DNA of 64,000 nucleotides from Candidatus Cryptobacteroides intestinavium (GCA_017694845.1 JADIMI010000021.1:1-64000), one strand, 5' to 3'; positions 18,601-28,112 are shown, counted from the first letter of the stretch. Notes: a model not told the origin generated them from the letters alone. Made by a program: numbers and translations.

Positions 18601-19647
18601 CCGTTCTTCAGGGGGACCAGCACAAGCGAAAAGACAGGCACCGGTATCGGGCTTCATCTTGCCCGCTCGCTGGCCGAACTGCAGCACGGGACGCTGGAGA
18701 TGGGTCCGGATCTGTCGGAAAACGAATTCATCCTTGAACTGCCTCTGTGCATTGCCCCGGGGGCCGGCAGCATCGGGGAGAATGCCTCCGGAGCGGAGGA
18801 AGATGCGGAGACAGTGCCGCTGGATGAGGATGACGATATGCTTGCCGCCGGCCAGGGAGACATCATCCTTGTCGTGGAGGACAACGTGGAGATGTGCGAG
18901 TTCATCCGGGACCAGGTGGCGGAGAAATGGCCCGTACTTACAGCTCACAATGGAGTCGAGGCTCTCGATGTGCTTGAAAAGAACTATGTGACCATCATAA
19001 TAAGCGACATCATGATGCCCGAGATGGATGGCATCGAGCTGTGCAGGCGGGTGAAGACAGATTCCAGATACAGCCACATTCCTTTTATACTGCTGACTGC
19101 CAAGACAAGTCTGGAGTCCAAGATAACCGGTGTGAACACAGGAGCCGACATATACATAGAGAAACCGTTCTCCAAGACATACCTCCTGGCTGTCATCACC
19201 AACCAGATCAAGAGCCGCCAGGCCCTCAGGGAGGCGTTTCTGAAGAATCCTCTTGCAACGATGAACACCGACAATATGGCTTCCGAAGACACGGTGTTCA
19301 TCCGGAACCTTCAGGCAGTCATCCAGGAGAACCTGAGCAATTCTGATCTCAAGCTGGAGGACATAGCCAGACGGATGCATACGAGCAGGGCCAATCTGCA
19401 CAGGAAGATAACAGGTCTCTTCAATATGTCTCCAATGACATATCTCCGCGTCGAGAGACTGAAGCAGGCTGCAAGGATACTTGCCGAGAACGAATATCAG
19501 ATCAGCGAGGTCTGCTATATGGTCGGGTTCAATTCTCCGACATATTTCGGCAAATGCTTCTTCAAGCAGTTCGGTGTCCAGCCGAAAGATTTTGTCAAGA
19601 ACCTGCAGAACCAGAAGGAAAATACTGAAAATACTGATATACAATGA
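15639..19647 (+). CDS. Hybrid two-component system regulator (HTCS), frameshifted in a G8 tract
   Basis: This is a one-protein sensor and regulator that detects periplasmic oligosaccharide and switches on a PUL. The ATG at 15639 gives signal peptide MKKFIISLLSLFLLLPEVQS. The reading frame breaks at eight G (16002-16009): reading on gives a stop at 16020-16022, while one G fewer joins it to the long frame ending at 19647, for 1335 residues, a normal HTCS length. Domains in order: periplasmic propeller repeats (many WxGT and W-I-S motifs), Y_Y_Y domain, membrane segment (STVASLVYIVIFIALIFAG), HisKA with His829 (DITHEIRTPL), HATPase (TGTGIGLHLA), receiver with Asp1123 (IISDIMMPEMDG) and AraC-type HTH. 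Its stop overlaps the GH2 start by ATGA. Sequencing error, phase variation and true mutation are all possible. Confidence 0.9.
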
Positions 19648-22385
19648 AAAGATTTATGAAGGCCGCAATCGCGGCATCGGTGGCAGCACTGTCTGTCCTG
19701 TTTTCATCGGAGGCTTCCGCGTCCGTATCTGTCCCATCGGCCGACAGCCGGGACTATCTCTTTTCCCTCCAGTCCGCCGATGGGCATGGAGGAGACTCCA
19801 GATGGGAGATAAAGAAAGCTTCCGAAGTCTCCGCCCGTGCAGAGGATCTGTCGAAACCGGGTTTCGGGACCGAAGGCTGGATGCCGGCGGTCGTACCGGG
19901 AACAGTCCTCAACTCCCTGGTCTATAACGGTGTCTATCCCGAGCCTTATTTCGGGCTGAACAACAAGCTCACTTCCGGGCTTATACCGGACATCAGCATC
20001 GCCGGAAGGGATTTCTACACCTACTGGTTCAGGACGGAGTTCGATGCAGTGCCGGTCGCGAAGGATGAGCGTATCTGGATGCAGGTGGATGGAGTCAACT
20101 ACAGGGCGGAGTTCTGGCTCAACGGCAAGATGGTCTGCTTTGTTTCGGGGATGTTCAACCAGCAGTTCGTAGATGTGACCGACTATGTCAGCCGTGACGG
20201 GAGCAATGTCCTTGCAGTCAAGGTCTACCCTATCGATGAACCGGGCGGTCCGCGCAAGGGCACTTCCAAGTCCTGGGGGGCAGCCGGGGAGTTCCGTAAC
20301 GGAGGCAACGGGGAGATCGGCAAGAATGTATCGATGCTGATGACCGTAGGCTGGGACTTTACGTTCCTGGACGGCATCAGGGACCGCAACACCGGTATCT
20401 GGAGAGATATCCGTTTCTTCAGAAGCGGAAAGGTGATGCTCAACCATCCGTTTGTCAAGAGCGACCTGAACGACAGCTATGACAGCTCCGCGCAGACATT
20501 CAGCGTAGAGGTGCGCAATCCGGGATTCGGCACGCAGAAGGTAAAGGTCACGGGAGAGATTCTCGGAGAAGGGATAACATTCTCCAAGGATGTGTCCGTA
20601 CTCCGCGGTCTGACCGAGACGGTCGAATTCACTCCTGCGGACTTCCCTCAGCTTGTGATAGACAACCCACGCCTCTGGTGGCCTGTGAACAAGGGGAAGC
20701 CGGAAATGTATACCGCCGTGCTCAAGGCCGAGCAGAACGGTGTGGTGCAGGATTCCATTTCTGTCAGATTCGGCATCAGGGAGATAACATCCGACACCGA
20801 CACTCCAGACAAGTCCCGCCGTTTCTATGTCAACGGCAGGCCGATTTTCATCAAAGGCACCAACTGGATACCGGAGAATATGCTCCGCAATTCCGATGAG
20901 CGGACATACGCGGAACTGAAGTACACCGCACAGTCAGGGGTCAACCTGATCCGCCAGTGGGGAGGAGGAATCACTGAATCCGACAGATTCTACGACCTGT
21001 GCGACTCCCTCGGTATAATGGTATGGACTGAATTCTGGATGACCGGGGACACAAAACATCCTGTAGACAGAGGGCTGTATCTCCAGAATGTGGAATCCAC
21101 CGTCAAACGTATCCGTAACCATCCATCTCTTGCATACTATGTATGCTCCAACGAGTCCACCGAGATGCCGGGCATCCGTGACCTGATAATGGAACTGGAC
21201 GGGACAAGAGGCTACCAGATGCAGTCCGAATGTGCCGGAGTCCACGATGGCAGCCCGTACAAGACAGTCAACCCTATGCGCCACTATGAGAACACGGCCT
21301 CCGACAGGGGCAGCCGCGTGGACGGGTTCAACCCTGAATACGGGGCCCCTTGCCTCCCTACTGTGGAATGTCTGCGCGAGATGATGCCGGAAGAGGATCT
21401 CTGGCCTGTCAACAGGGAAGTATGGGACTACAGCGATGGCAACGGCTTCCACCAGATGTCCACTCTGTATGTGGATCTCGTGAATATGTACGGAGAATCC
21501 GACAGCATTGATGAGTTCGCGATGAAAGCCCAGTTCGTCGGAGCGATGAACTACAAGAGCATCTGGGAGGTATGGAACTACAACAAGTTCGGCTACGGTG
21601 ACCGCTGGGCATCGGGCTTCCTCTACTGGTATCACAACTCTGCCGTCCGCCAGGTCTGCGGACGTATGTGGGACTGGTCTCTGGAGCCGACAGCGGCCCT
21701 CTATGCAGCGGCCAATGCATGCGAGCCTCTCCACCCGCAGTTCGACTATCTCAAGAACACTGTCTCTGTAGTCAATGACTACTATCAGAGTTTCAAGGGG
21801 TACACGGTCATCGCCGAAGTATGGAATATCGACTCGAAGAAAGTATGGAGCAAGTCCGCCGAGGTGGATCTTCCTGAAGATGGAGTGGCCAACGATGTCT
21901 TTGCCATCGATTTCCCTGAAGACATTTCTCCGGTGCATTTCATCAAGCTCCGTCTTCTTGATGAGAACGGCATACAGGTCGGGAGCAATTTCTACTGGAG
22001 GTCGGATGATGTCTATGAAGGCAAGAAGACTCTTACCGGACCTACGACTTCCGGCTTCGAGACGATCTCTGACCTTGACCAGACCCGTGTGACGGTGTCA
22101 AAGATGAATGTACGCACCGATGACCGGTCAAACTACATAGACCTGACCATAAAGAACAGCCGCAAGGCCATCTCTTTCTTCACCCAGATCCAGTGGCTCG
22201 ACTCTGAAGGGAAGCCGGTACGTCCTTCCTACTACACCGACAACTTCTTCAGCATGCTGCCGGGCGAGACCAGGAAGATAACCATCGAGACAGCCAGACG
22301 CGATCTGCCGGCAGGCGAATACACCCTGGTAGTCAAGGGATTCAACACCGCCCGTCAGGAGATCGACATCCGCATCGGGGAATAA
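19644..22385 (+). CDS. GH2 glycosidase, exo-beta-mannosidase/glucosaminidase-like
   Basis: The protein has 913 residues with a signal peptide ending near EASA. The GH2 jelly-roll is seen in WMPAVVPGTVLNSLV, YWFRTEF, NYRAEFWLNG and WDFTFLDGIRDRNTGIW. The catalytic barrel has FIKGTNWIPENML, VNLIRQWGGGITES and the acid/base site CSNEST (Glu504). The likely nucleophile is Glu565 in FNPEYGAPCLPT. The arrangement WIPENML followed by WGGGITESDRFYDLCDSLG is that of the exo-beta-D-glucosaminidase/beta-mannosidase branch rather than LacZ. The exact sugar is not decidable here. Its start overlaps the HTCS stop by 4 bp, so the two are translationally coupled. A FAD-GH130 fusion follows after 153 bp of repeats. 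Confidence 0.85.
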   Translation: MKRFMKAAIAASVAALSVLFSSEASASVSVPSADSRDYLFSLQSADGHGGDSRWEIKKASEVSARAEDLSKPGFGTEGWMPAVVPGTVLNSLVYNGVYPEPYFGLNNKLTSGLIPDISIAGRDFYTYWFRTEFDAVPVAKDERIWMQVDGVNYRAEFWLNGKMVCFVSGMFNQQFVDVTDYVSRDGSNVLAVKVYPIDEPGGPRKGTSKSWGAAGEFRNGGNGEIGKNVSMLMTVGWDFTFLDGIRDRNTGIWRDIRFFRSGKVMLNHPFVKSDLNDSYDSSAQTFSVEVRNPGFGTQKVKVTGEILGEGITFSKDVSVLRGLTETVEFTPADFPQLVIDNPRLWWPVNKGKPEMYTAVLKAEQNGVVQDSISVRFGIREITSDTDTPDKSRRFYVNGRPIFIKGTNWIPENMLRNSDERTYAELKYTAQSGVNLIRQWGGGITESDRFYDLCDSLGIMVWTEFWMTGDTKHPVDRGLYLQNVESTVKRIRNHPSLAYYVCSNESTEMPGIRDLIMELDGTRGYQMQSECAGVHDGSPYKTVNPMRHYENTASDRGSRVDGFNPEYGAPCLPTVECLREMMPEEDLWPVNREVWDYSDGNGFHQMSTLYVDLVNMYGESDSIDEFAMKAQFVGAMNYKSIWEVWNYNKFGYGDRWASGFLYWYHNSAVRQVCGRMWDWSLEPTAALYAAANACEPLHPQFDYLKNTVSVVNDYYQSFKGYTVIAEVWNIDSKKVWSKSAEVDLPEDGVANDVFAIDFPEDISPVHFIKLRLLDENGIQVGSNFYWRSDDVYEGKKTLTGPTTSGFETISDLDQTRVTVSKMNVRTDDRSNYIDLTIKNSRKAISFFTQIQWLDSEGKPVRPSYYTDNFFSMLPGETRKITIETARRDLPAGEYTLVVKGFNTARQEIDIRIGE

Positions 22386-22393
22386 CACCTCCA

Positions 22394-22514
22394 CTGTCAT
22401 TCTGACCCTCCCTGTCATTCTTCGCTTCCCTGTCATTCTGACCCTCTTTGTCATTCTGAGCGAAGCGAAGAATCTGGAGGAAGCGAAGAATCTGGAGGAA
22501 GCGAAGAATCTGAT
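22394..22514. repeat. REP-like repeat cluster with a three-fold GAAGCGAAGAATCTG microrepeat
   Basis: The gap between the GH2 and FAD-GH130 genes holds four copies of CTGTCATTCT or TTGTCATTCT, followed by the full REP-like unit at 22449-22476. Its 3' end, GAAGCGAAGAATCTGGAG, is then iterated three times in tandem up to 22511. The region therefore shows both dispersed and local tandem expansion of the same motif. Confidence 0.85.
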
Positions 22515-22538
22515 AACCAACCATAAAACCCAATAGAA

Positions 22539-25500
22539 ATGAACAGACACATCCTATCGATCATATCCGCTGCAGCCCTCTGCGCATCCCCGTGCCTTGC
22601 AGGCCTGCAGTCCGTTTCCGCCCGGCATACGGACCCGGCCTCCAGCCCGGCAGAACGGGCCGTCACCCGTACGGCAGATCAGTCCACAGCCAGTCCTGAC
22701 AACGGACAGACGGACTACGATCTTGTCATCATCGGCGGCACCCCTGGAGGGATCATGACAGCCATTGCCGCTGCCCGGGAAGGCAAGGACTGCATTATAC
22801 TGGAAAGGTCCTCCCATATCGGAGGCCTTCCATCAAACGGACTCGGAGCCACGGACATTGCCACCAGAGGCGCGACAACCGGGCTGTTCGCCAGGTTCAT
22901 CGACCTCAACAGGCAGTATTATGTCGAAAAATACGGCCCGGATTCAGATCAGGTCAAAAAATGCAGCGGAGGATATCATTTCGAGCCGGGAGTGGCCGAA
23001 CAGAATTTCTGGAAGATGATTTCTGAAGCCGGTCCTGGCAGGATAGAGGTGAAGACCATGCGCCAGTTCGACTCATCGGCAGACAATCTGGAGATGGAAG
23101 GGGATATGATAGCTTCGATAAAGATTCTTGACAGGGAGAGCGGAGCCACCGAGATCTACCGCGGCAAGGTGTTCATCGATGCCACATACGAAGGAGACCT
23201 CGGAGCTGCAGCCGGAGTGCCGTTCCGTCTCGGAAGGGAGTCCGCTTCAGAATTTTCGGAGCCTTGCGCCGGCAAGGTCTACCGCTGGTGGAAGCACGGA
23301 CCGGATGAGGCAGGGACTACATACGAGGGTGACGATGCAATCCAGTCATATAACTACCGCGTATGCCTGACAACTGACAAGGACAACTACGTCCCGATCC
23401 CCAAGCCTGAAAACTACAACAGGGAAGAATATGTGTCCCTCATCGAAGATGTCTATACCGGAAGAAATGCAGATGTGCGGTTCAAGGGAGTGACAGAGGA
23501 ACAGATGGAGGAGAACCGCCAGAGGATACTTGCAGGCGGGCGTACTGCAATCCCAGGTGATCCGTGGGGAATGTGGAAAGTGACCAATATGGTCCATCTG
23601 CCTAATGCAAAGACAGATGCCAACAACCAGCACCTCGCCCTTATCTCGACTGACCTCCCTGAAGAGAACTGGCCGTGGCCTACCGCAGACTGGGAATGGA
23701 GGGACAGGTTCGCCCAGCGTCTCAAGGATTACACACTGGGGCTCTTCTGGTTCGCCCAGCACGACGAGGCCCTTCCGCCTCAGTTCCGTGAGGCCTGCCT
23801 CCAGTATGGACTTGCAGCCGATGAGTACACGGACAACGGCAATTTCCCTCGCCAGGTCTATGTCAGGGAAGGGCGCAGGCTTGAAGGGACCTATTTCTTC
23901 ACGGCCAATGATGTCCTCCCCGTATCAGAAGGCTCCCGCCCGCCTGTCAACACGGCATCTGTGACGGCCAGCCACTACGCCCTCGACTCGCATGCAGTCC
24001 GCAAGCGCGAGAAAGACAGGGTCCATCTGGATGGTTTTTTCAGTCATCCGACCGCTGTCTACACTGTACCGTACGGGGTGATGGTTCCGAAAAAAGTGGA
24101 CAACCTCCTTTTCCCTGTTCCCGTATCGGGCAGTCACGTCGGGTTCTCCACTATGAGAATGGAGCCTTGCTGGATGGCTCTCGGTGAAGCTGCAGGAGTG
24201 GCAGCCTCCCTCGCTATAGATGAGGCTACGGATGTCAGGAGCATCCCGGTATCCGAACTCCAGAAGAAGCTTCTCGACAACGGGGCGACCCTGATATATT
24301 TCAAGGACCTCACTCCTGCAGATCCTGATTTCAGACAAGTGGAGATGCTTGCCCTGAAAGGTTATTTCCCGGACTGGAAAGCCGACCTCGACAAGCCTCT
24401 TGACAAAGAGACGGCCTCACTGTGGAGCAGACTCTCGGGCAAGAAGATAACCGCAGACGGAGGCACCCGCCGCCAATGGCTCCGTGCTCTGGAAGGCAAT
24501 GACATAGATGACTCTTTCCCGGACTGGGCCTGGACCGGATTCCAGCGTCCGGAAGGAGCCAACCCGATAATCTCTCCGGACAGCACGACCAGATTCCGCT
24601 GTCCTGTACAGAACACTCTGGTGCCGTGGGAGGGAAATGACACATTCAATCCCGGCTCCGCTGTACATAAGGGACGCATTGTCGTGCTCTATCGCGCTGA
24701 AGACAACTACGGAGAAGGTATCGGCAAGAGGACTTCCCGTCTCGGGTATGCCTCATCCAAGGACGGCATACATTTCAAGAGGTCGAAGAAACCAGTCTTC
24801 TATCCGGACAATGATGACCAGAAGAAGCACGAATGGCCTGGAGGCTGCGAAGATCCGCGCATTGCAGTCACCGAAGACGGACTGTATGTAATGTTCTATA
24901 CCCAGTGGAACAGGAAGACCGCCCGCCTTGCAGTGGCCACATCGCGCAACCTCAAGGACTGGGACAAGCACGGCCCCGCCTTTGAAGAGGCCTATGATGG
25001 ACGGTTCTACGATATGTTCTGCAAATCGGCATCCATTATCACAGAGATCAAGGACGGACAGCAGGTGATAGCAATGATAGACGGGAAATACTGGATGTAC
25101 TGGGGAGAGAGGTTCGTCAATGTCGCCACTTCAGAAAACCTTGTCGACTGGACTCCAATGCTCGATGAAAAAGGGGAGCTGCTCAAGATTGTCCGTCCGC
25201 GCAAAGGCTATTTCGACAGCGACCTGACTGAATGCGGCCCGCCTGCAGTGATCACGGACAAAGGCATTCTTCTGCTGTATAACGGAAAGAACAGCGGCGG
25301 GAAAGGCAGGGACAGAAGATATACGGCCAATTCCTACTGCGCCGGACAGCTCCTTTTCGACAGGAATGACCCTACAAAGCTGATCGGACGTCTCGATGAA
25401 CCGTTCTTTGTCCCGGAAGCGTCATTCGAGAAAAGCGGACAGTATCCGGCAGGGACAGTCTTTATCGAAGGCCTTGTCTACTATAAAGGGAAGTGGTTCC

Positions 25501-25547
25501 TCTATTACGGTTGCGCCGACTCCCGGGTATCCGTCGCCATCCGCTGA
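22539..25547 (+). CDS. Fusion of FAD-dependent oxidoreductase (PF12831-type) with GH130
   Basis: This product has 1002 residues and an N-terminal signal peptide. At about 62-92 lies a Rossmann dinucleotide site, DLVIIGGTPGGIMTAIAAA, with the following acidic residue in IILE. FIDATYEGDLGAAAGV and the later PYGVMVPKKVDNLLFPVPVS are typical of the FAD_oxidored family, which spans to about 560. A short helical link follows. Residues from about 670 to the end are a GH130 five-bladed propeller with FNPGSAVHKGRIVVLYRAED, GGCEDPRIAV (the Asp matching the GH130 acid) and closing FLYYGCADSRVSVAI. GH130 enzymes phosphorolyse or hydrolyse beta-mannosides. The fusion suggests oxidation of a sugar residue coupled to its release, but no reaction is established. 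The frame is open throughout, so this is a real single polypeptide. Confidence 0.85.
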   Translation: MNRHILSIISAAALCASPCLAGLQSVSARHTDPASSPAERAVTRTADQSTASPDNGQTDYDLVIIGGTPGGIMTAIAAAREGKDCIILERSSHIGGLPSNGLGATDIATRGATTGLFARFIDLNRQYYVEKYGPDSDQVKKCSGGYHFEPGVAEQNFWKMISEAGPGRIEVKTMRQFDSSADNLEMEGDMIASIKILDRESGATEIYRGKVFIDATYEGDLGAAAGVPFRLGRESASEFSEPCAGKVYRWWKHGPDEAGTTYEGDDAIQSYNYRVCLTTDKDNYVPIPKPENYNREEYVSLIEDVYTGRNADVRFKGVTEEQMEENRQRILAGGRTAIPGDPWGMWKVTNMVHLPNAKTDANNQHLALISTDLPEENWPWPTADWEWRDRFAQRLKDYTLGLFWFAQHDEALPPQFREACLQYGLAADEYTDNGNFPRQVYVREGRRLEGTYFFTANDVLPVSEGSRPPVNTASVTASHYALDSHAVRKREKDRVHLDGFFSHPTAVYTVPYGVMVPKKVDNLLFPVPVSGSHVGFSTMRMEPCWMALGEAAGVAASLAIDEATDVRSIPVSELQKKLLDNGATLIYFKDLTPADPDFRQVEMLALKGYFPDWKADLDKPLDKETASLWSRLSGKKITADGGTRRQWLRALEGNDIDDSFPDWAWTGFQRPEGANPIISPDSTTRFRCPVQNTLVPWEGNDTFNPGSAVHKGRIVVLYRAEDNYGEGIGKRTSRLGYASSKDGIHFKRSKKPVFYPDNDDQKKHEWPGGCEDPRIAVTEDGLYVMFYTQWNRKTARLAVATSRNLKDWDKHGPAFEEAYDGRFYDMFCKSASIITEIKDGQQVIAMIDGKYWMYWGERFVNVATSENLVDWTPMLDEKGELLKIVRPRKGYFDSDLTECGPPAVITDKGILLLYNGKNSGGKGRDRRYTANSYCAGQLLFDRNDPTKLIGRLDEPFFVPEASFEKSGQYPAGTVFIEGLVYYKGKWFLYYGCADSRVSVAIR

Positions 25548-25555
25548 CCCCTTCC

Positions 25556-25675
25556 TGTCATCCTGCCCGGAGCCCTGTCATTCTGAATGAGGCCCTGTCA
25601 TTCTGAGCGAAGCGAAGAATCTGTTGTGAAGAACCGGAGTGGTGCTCCAGATCCTTCGCTTCGCTCAGGATGACA
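25556..25675. repeat. REP-like repeat cluster after the FAD-GH130 gene
   Basis: Partial CTGTCATYCTG units are followed by a full forward copy (25594-25621) and a full inverted copy (25647-25673). The two full copies face each other and could fold into a long hairpin. The cluster begins within 10 bp of the preceding stop codon. The rest of the 308-bp gap holds the inverted-repeat element at 25710-25786 and a plain AT-rich leader before the SGNH gene. Confidence 0.85.
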
Positions 25676-25709
25676 ATAAGAAACACTCCCTTAGACAGCA
25701 AAAGCTTTG

Positions 25710-25786
25710 AACGGACCGCGAACACTCCGTTTTTGTAACACATTGAATTACAAAACAATACAAAAAGTTCTTGTTCGCGGTCCGTT
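25710..25786. repeat. 77-bp element with perfect 15-bp inverted ends (copy A)
   Basis: AACGGACCGCGAACA at 25710-25724 is the exact reverse complement of TGTTCGCGGTCCGTT at 25772-25786. The AT-rich interior contains TTTTTGTAACACATTGAAT. Two related elements lie at 59208-59283 and 59296-59366. It contains no coding capacity. Confidence 0.8.
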
Positions 25787-25855
25787 GACCCCGTTGTCCT
25801 ATGCTGAAAAAGTTTATTCAGAAAATGTCCCGGCAGGCAAAGAATTAAAACAGTT

Positions 25856-26713
25856 ATGTACAGAACAGCATTTATAACGGCATTGCTGCTCGCAGTATCG
25901 GCAGCAGTATGCAATTCAGTGGAGAGACCGGCGGGTGACCGGCCATTTGAAACATCTGCCGCTCCGAAGGAGTTCAGCGGCTGCAGACTGGCGGTATTCG
26001 GCAACAGCATCACAGCAGCCAGGAACAGCTGGGCCTTCAGGGTAAGGGACTCCCTCGGGTTCGGCGGGTTCTATAACGGCTCCGTAGGAAGTTCTGTCTG
26101 GGGCAGACGGGTCAGGCCGGAAGGAGTCACGCAGAACTACGGAGACAACGGGTTCGCCGGAATAGGCAACAGCAGCCATCCTTCTCTCCAGGCCAGAACC
26201 AACAACTGCGCTGTGGTCCATATCCAGAAATTCTTAGCGGAGAGACCGGATTTTGTCCCGGATATCATTATACTCTCGTACGGCACCAATGACAGGCTGA
26301 CAGAAGAGCGAGAACCGGACCTGAAGGAAGTCCTCAAAAGAAAGCGCAAGTCCGGCCGGCATTGCGATGGATATCTGTCCACAGATGATGCTTTCGGGCT
26401 TACAGGCGGGATGGCCTGGTGTCTTCAGACTCTTACGGAAAGGTTTCCGGAAGCAAGGATAATTGTCCTGTCCCCGATACAGGCCAATGCCGGACTTGAG
26501 AAATATATGGACAAGAACAGCGGCAACCTGTTGAAAATGCGGACAATGAAGAAGCTGTGCAAGGCGTACGGGGTAGAATATGTGGACTGCTACCACAACT
26601 GCGGCATAGATGCCTCCAATGTAGAGACGGTGCTTCTGGACGGGCTCCACCCAAATGCGGCCGGACAGAGCCTCCACGCTTCATATATCATCAGCCGTCT
26701 CACCGGCAGATAA
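25856..26713 (+). CDS. SGNH/GDSL-family esterase, exported
   Basis: This 285-residue protein has a signal peptide ending near AAVCNS. The SGNH hydrolase blocks are present: block I AVFGNSITAA (nucleophile Ser), an Asn/Gly region GSVGSSVWGRR, block III ILSYGTNDRL and block V LLDGLHPNAAG carrying the catalytic Asp and His. Such enzymes in PULs usually remove acetyl or other acyl groups from the glycan. It converges on the 2-epimerase gene with only 11 bp between stop codons, so it sits at the border between the two PULs. Deacetylation of mannan or of the PUL 1 glycan are equally possible. Confidence 0.85.
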   Translation: MYRTAFITALLLAVSAAVCNSVERPAGDRPFETSAAPKEFSGCRLAVFGNSITAARNSWAFRVRDSLGFGGFYNGSVGSSVWGRRVRPEGVTQNYGDNGFAGIGNSSHPSLQARTNNCAVVHIQKFLAERPDFVPDIIILSYGTNDRLTEEREPDLKEVLKRKRKSGRHCDGYLSTDDAFGLTGGMAWCLQTLTERFPEARIIVLSPIQANAGLEKYMDKNSGNLLKMRTMKKLCKAYGVEYVDCYHNCGIDASNVETVLLDGLHPNAAGQSLHASYIISRLTGR

Positions 26714-26724
26714 CTTCCCCTACC

Positions 26725-27954
26725 TCACCATCCTGCCAGGCCAGAGGCGTAATTGTCTGATCTCTCTATGATCTCAATACACATACGACCGTTGTGATAG
26801 GGGCATTTCCAGAAGCCGGCCTTGTCATCCGAGACGTTCGCCGTCCCATCCGCCTTAAGGCTCCAGAACCATTCTCCCCCATCCCTGTCGACTATATGCC
26901 TGCGTATGAAATCCCAGCAGCCGGCCGCCCTCTCAAGTGCCTTGCGGTCGCCTGTCATCTGCCATATATTGAAATATCCGACCACGGTCTCCGCCTGCAC
27001 CCACCAGTGCCTGTCCGCATCGACCGCCCCGGTGTCACCGTCATATTCATATATCATTCCGCCGCCATCAATGTATCCTTCGGATGCCGCCTCCGCTATC
27101 CGGATGCACAGAGGGCCGAGCCTGTCCCTGATATCGTCATCCCCTATGACCCCGGCCGTCTCCCAGAGAAGCCAGGAAGCCTCTATATCGTGGCCGTATG
27201 ACACTATATCATGGCTGCTCTTCCAGTCTTCATTGAAGAAAAGCCTGAGATGTGCCGTAGAAGGGTCGAGAATCAGTCCGGAGAAGATATCCAGCAGATT
27301 GCGCAGCCTGTCCTCGAGACGTGGATCTTTCCACACGCGATAAAGGGCGGTGTACGGTTCGATGATATGAAGATGGGTATTCATCGTCTTGCATTCATTG
27401 ATATCCTTGTCACTGAGCCTCATATCCTCGATACTCCCCCACTCGCGGGTGAATGCCTCCAGGTATCCGTTCTTCCCGGCATCAAAACTGTGGCTCTCTA
27501 TGTCGTTGAAAAGTCTGACTGCATATTCGAGGGCCTCGGGATCACCGGTGGCACGGCTGTATTCCGCAAGACCGTAGATGGCGAATCCCAGTGCATATAT
27601 CTGCTTCCTTGTGTCGAGAGGGTTTCCGGAAGCATCAAGGCTCCAGTACACTCCGCCGTATTCCCTGTCATAGAAACGGTCTATGATCTCACGCTTGGCC
27701 CTGTCCGCCGTTTCCAGATATTCACATTTTCCGAAAAGCCTCCAGGCGGCCGAGAATGTCCACAGTATCCTGGCATTGAGTATCGCCCCTTTTGGCGCGG
27801 CAGGATCCGGCTCGCCTGTCCCGGAGATCCGTCCGATAAAGCCGCCTGCGGCTTTGTCCTCCATTCTTGTCATCCAGAACGGCAGTATATTGTTTTCCAG
27901 CTCTTCGAGCATTTCCTGCCGCATTCTTTTTATTTTAATGATATTTTCCTGCAT
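26725..27954 (-). CDS. AGE-family sugar 2-epimerase (mannobiose/cellobiose 2-epimerase)
   Basis: The ATG at 27952-27954 (MQENIIKIKRMRQEML) is preferred to an upstream reading that starts inside the promoter. The product has 409 residues, no signal peptide and is cytoplasmic. An (alpha/alpha)6 barrel is shown by NNILPFWMTRMEDKAAGGFIG, NARILWTFSAAWRLFG, the His-containing SYGHDIEASWLLWE and DRHWWVQAETVVGYFN, and KCPYHNGRMCIEI at the end. The His in SYGHDIEA and in the KCPYHNGRM region fit the general acid/base pair of cellobiose 2-epimerases. Alongside the GH130 phosphorylase at 46904, it most likely converts beta-1,4-mannobiose to mannosylglucose. Substrate choice is inferred from the locus. 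Confidence 0.9.
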   Translation of the reverse strand: MQENIIKIKRMRQEMLEELENNILPFWMTRMEDKAAGGFIGRISGTGEPDPAAPKGAILNARILWTFSAAWRLFGKCEYLETADRAKREIIDRFYDREYGGVYWSLDASGNPLDTRKQIYALGFAIYGLAEYSRATGDPEALEYAVRLFNDIESHSFDAGKNGYLEAFTREWGSIEDMRLSDKDINECKTMNTHLHIIEPYTALYRVWKDPRLEDRLRNLLDIFSGLILDPSTAHLRLFFNEDWKSSHDIVSYGHDIEASWLLWETAGVIGDDDIRDRLGPLCIRIAEAASEGYIDGGGMIYEYDGDTGAVDADRHWWVQAETVVGYFNIWQMTGDRKALERAAGCWDFIRRHIVDRDGGEWFWSLKADGTANVSDDKAGFWKCPYHNGRMCIEIIERSDNYASGLAGW

Positions 27955-27981
27955 TGTAAACAGACTCTGAATAATCCATGG

Positions 27982-27989
27982 CAAATATA
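27982..27989 (-). promoter_or_regulatory. -7 promoter box for the 2-epimerase gene
   Basis: The complement reads TATATTTG, a match to the Bacteroidota -7 consensus TAnnTTTG. It lies 27 bp before the chosen ATG at 27954, in the 158-bp region that also serves the divergent araC-type gene. A convincing -33 TTTG at the standard spacing was not found. Confidence 0.5.
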
Positions 27990-28112
27990 CCAAATCCCGC
28001 TGTTTCAACACTATATAGACCATCGTTCAATTCCGATAAATACAACTATTTGTCAAAAAAGTATCACTAAATGACCTTATTTCACTATATTAGTCATAAA
28101 TCTGCATAAGAT

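Noticed and set aside
18490..19644. 384-codon minus-strand frame within the HTCS gene
   Set aside because: It is antisense to the receiver and HTH domains, whose motifs are beyond doubt.
22449..22514. Possible CRISPR-like array
   Set aside because: The repeats are directly adjacent with no unique spacers, and no cas genes are present.
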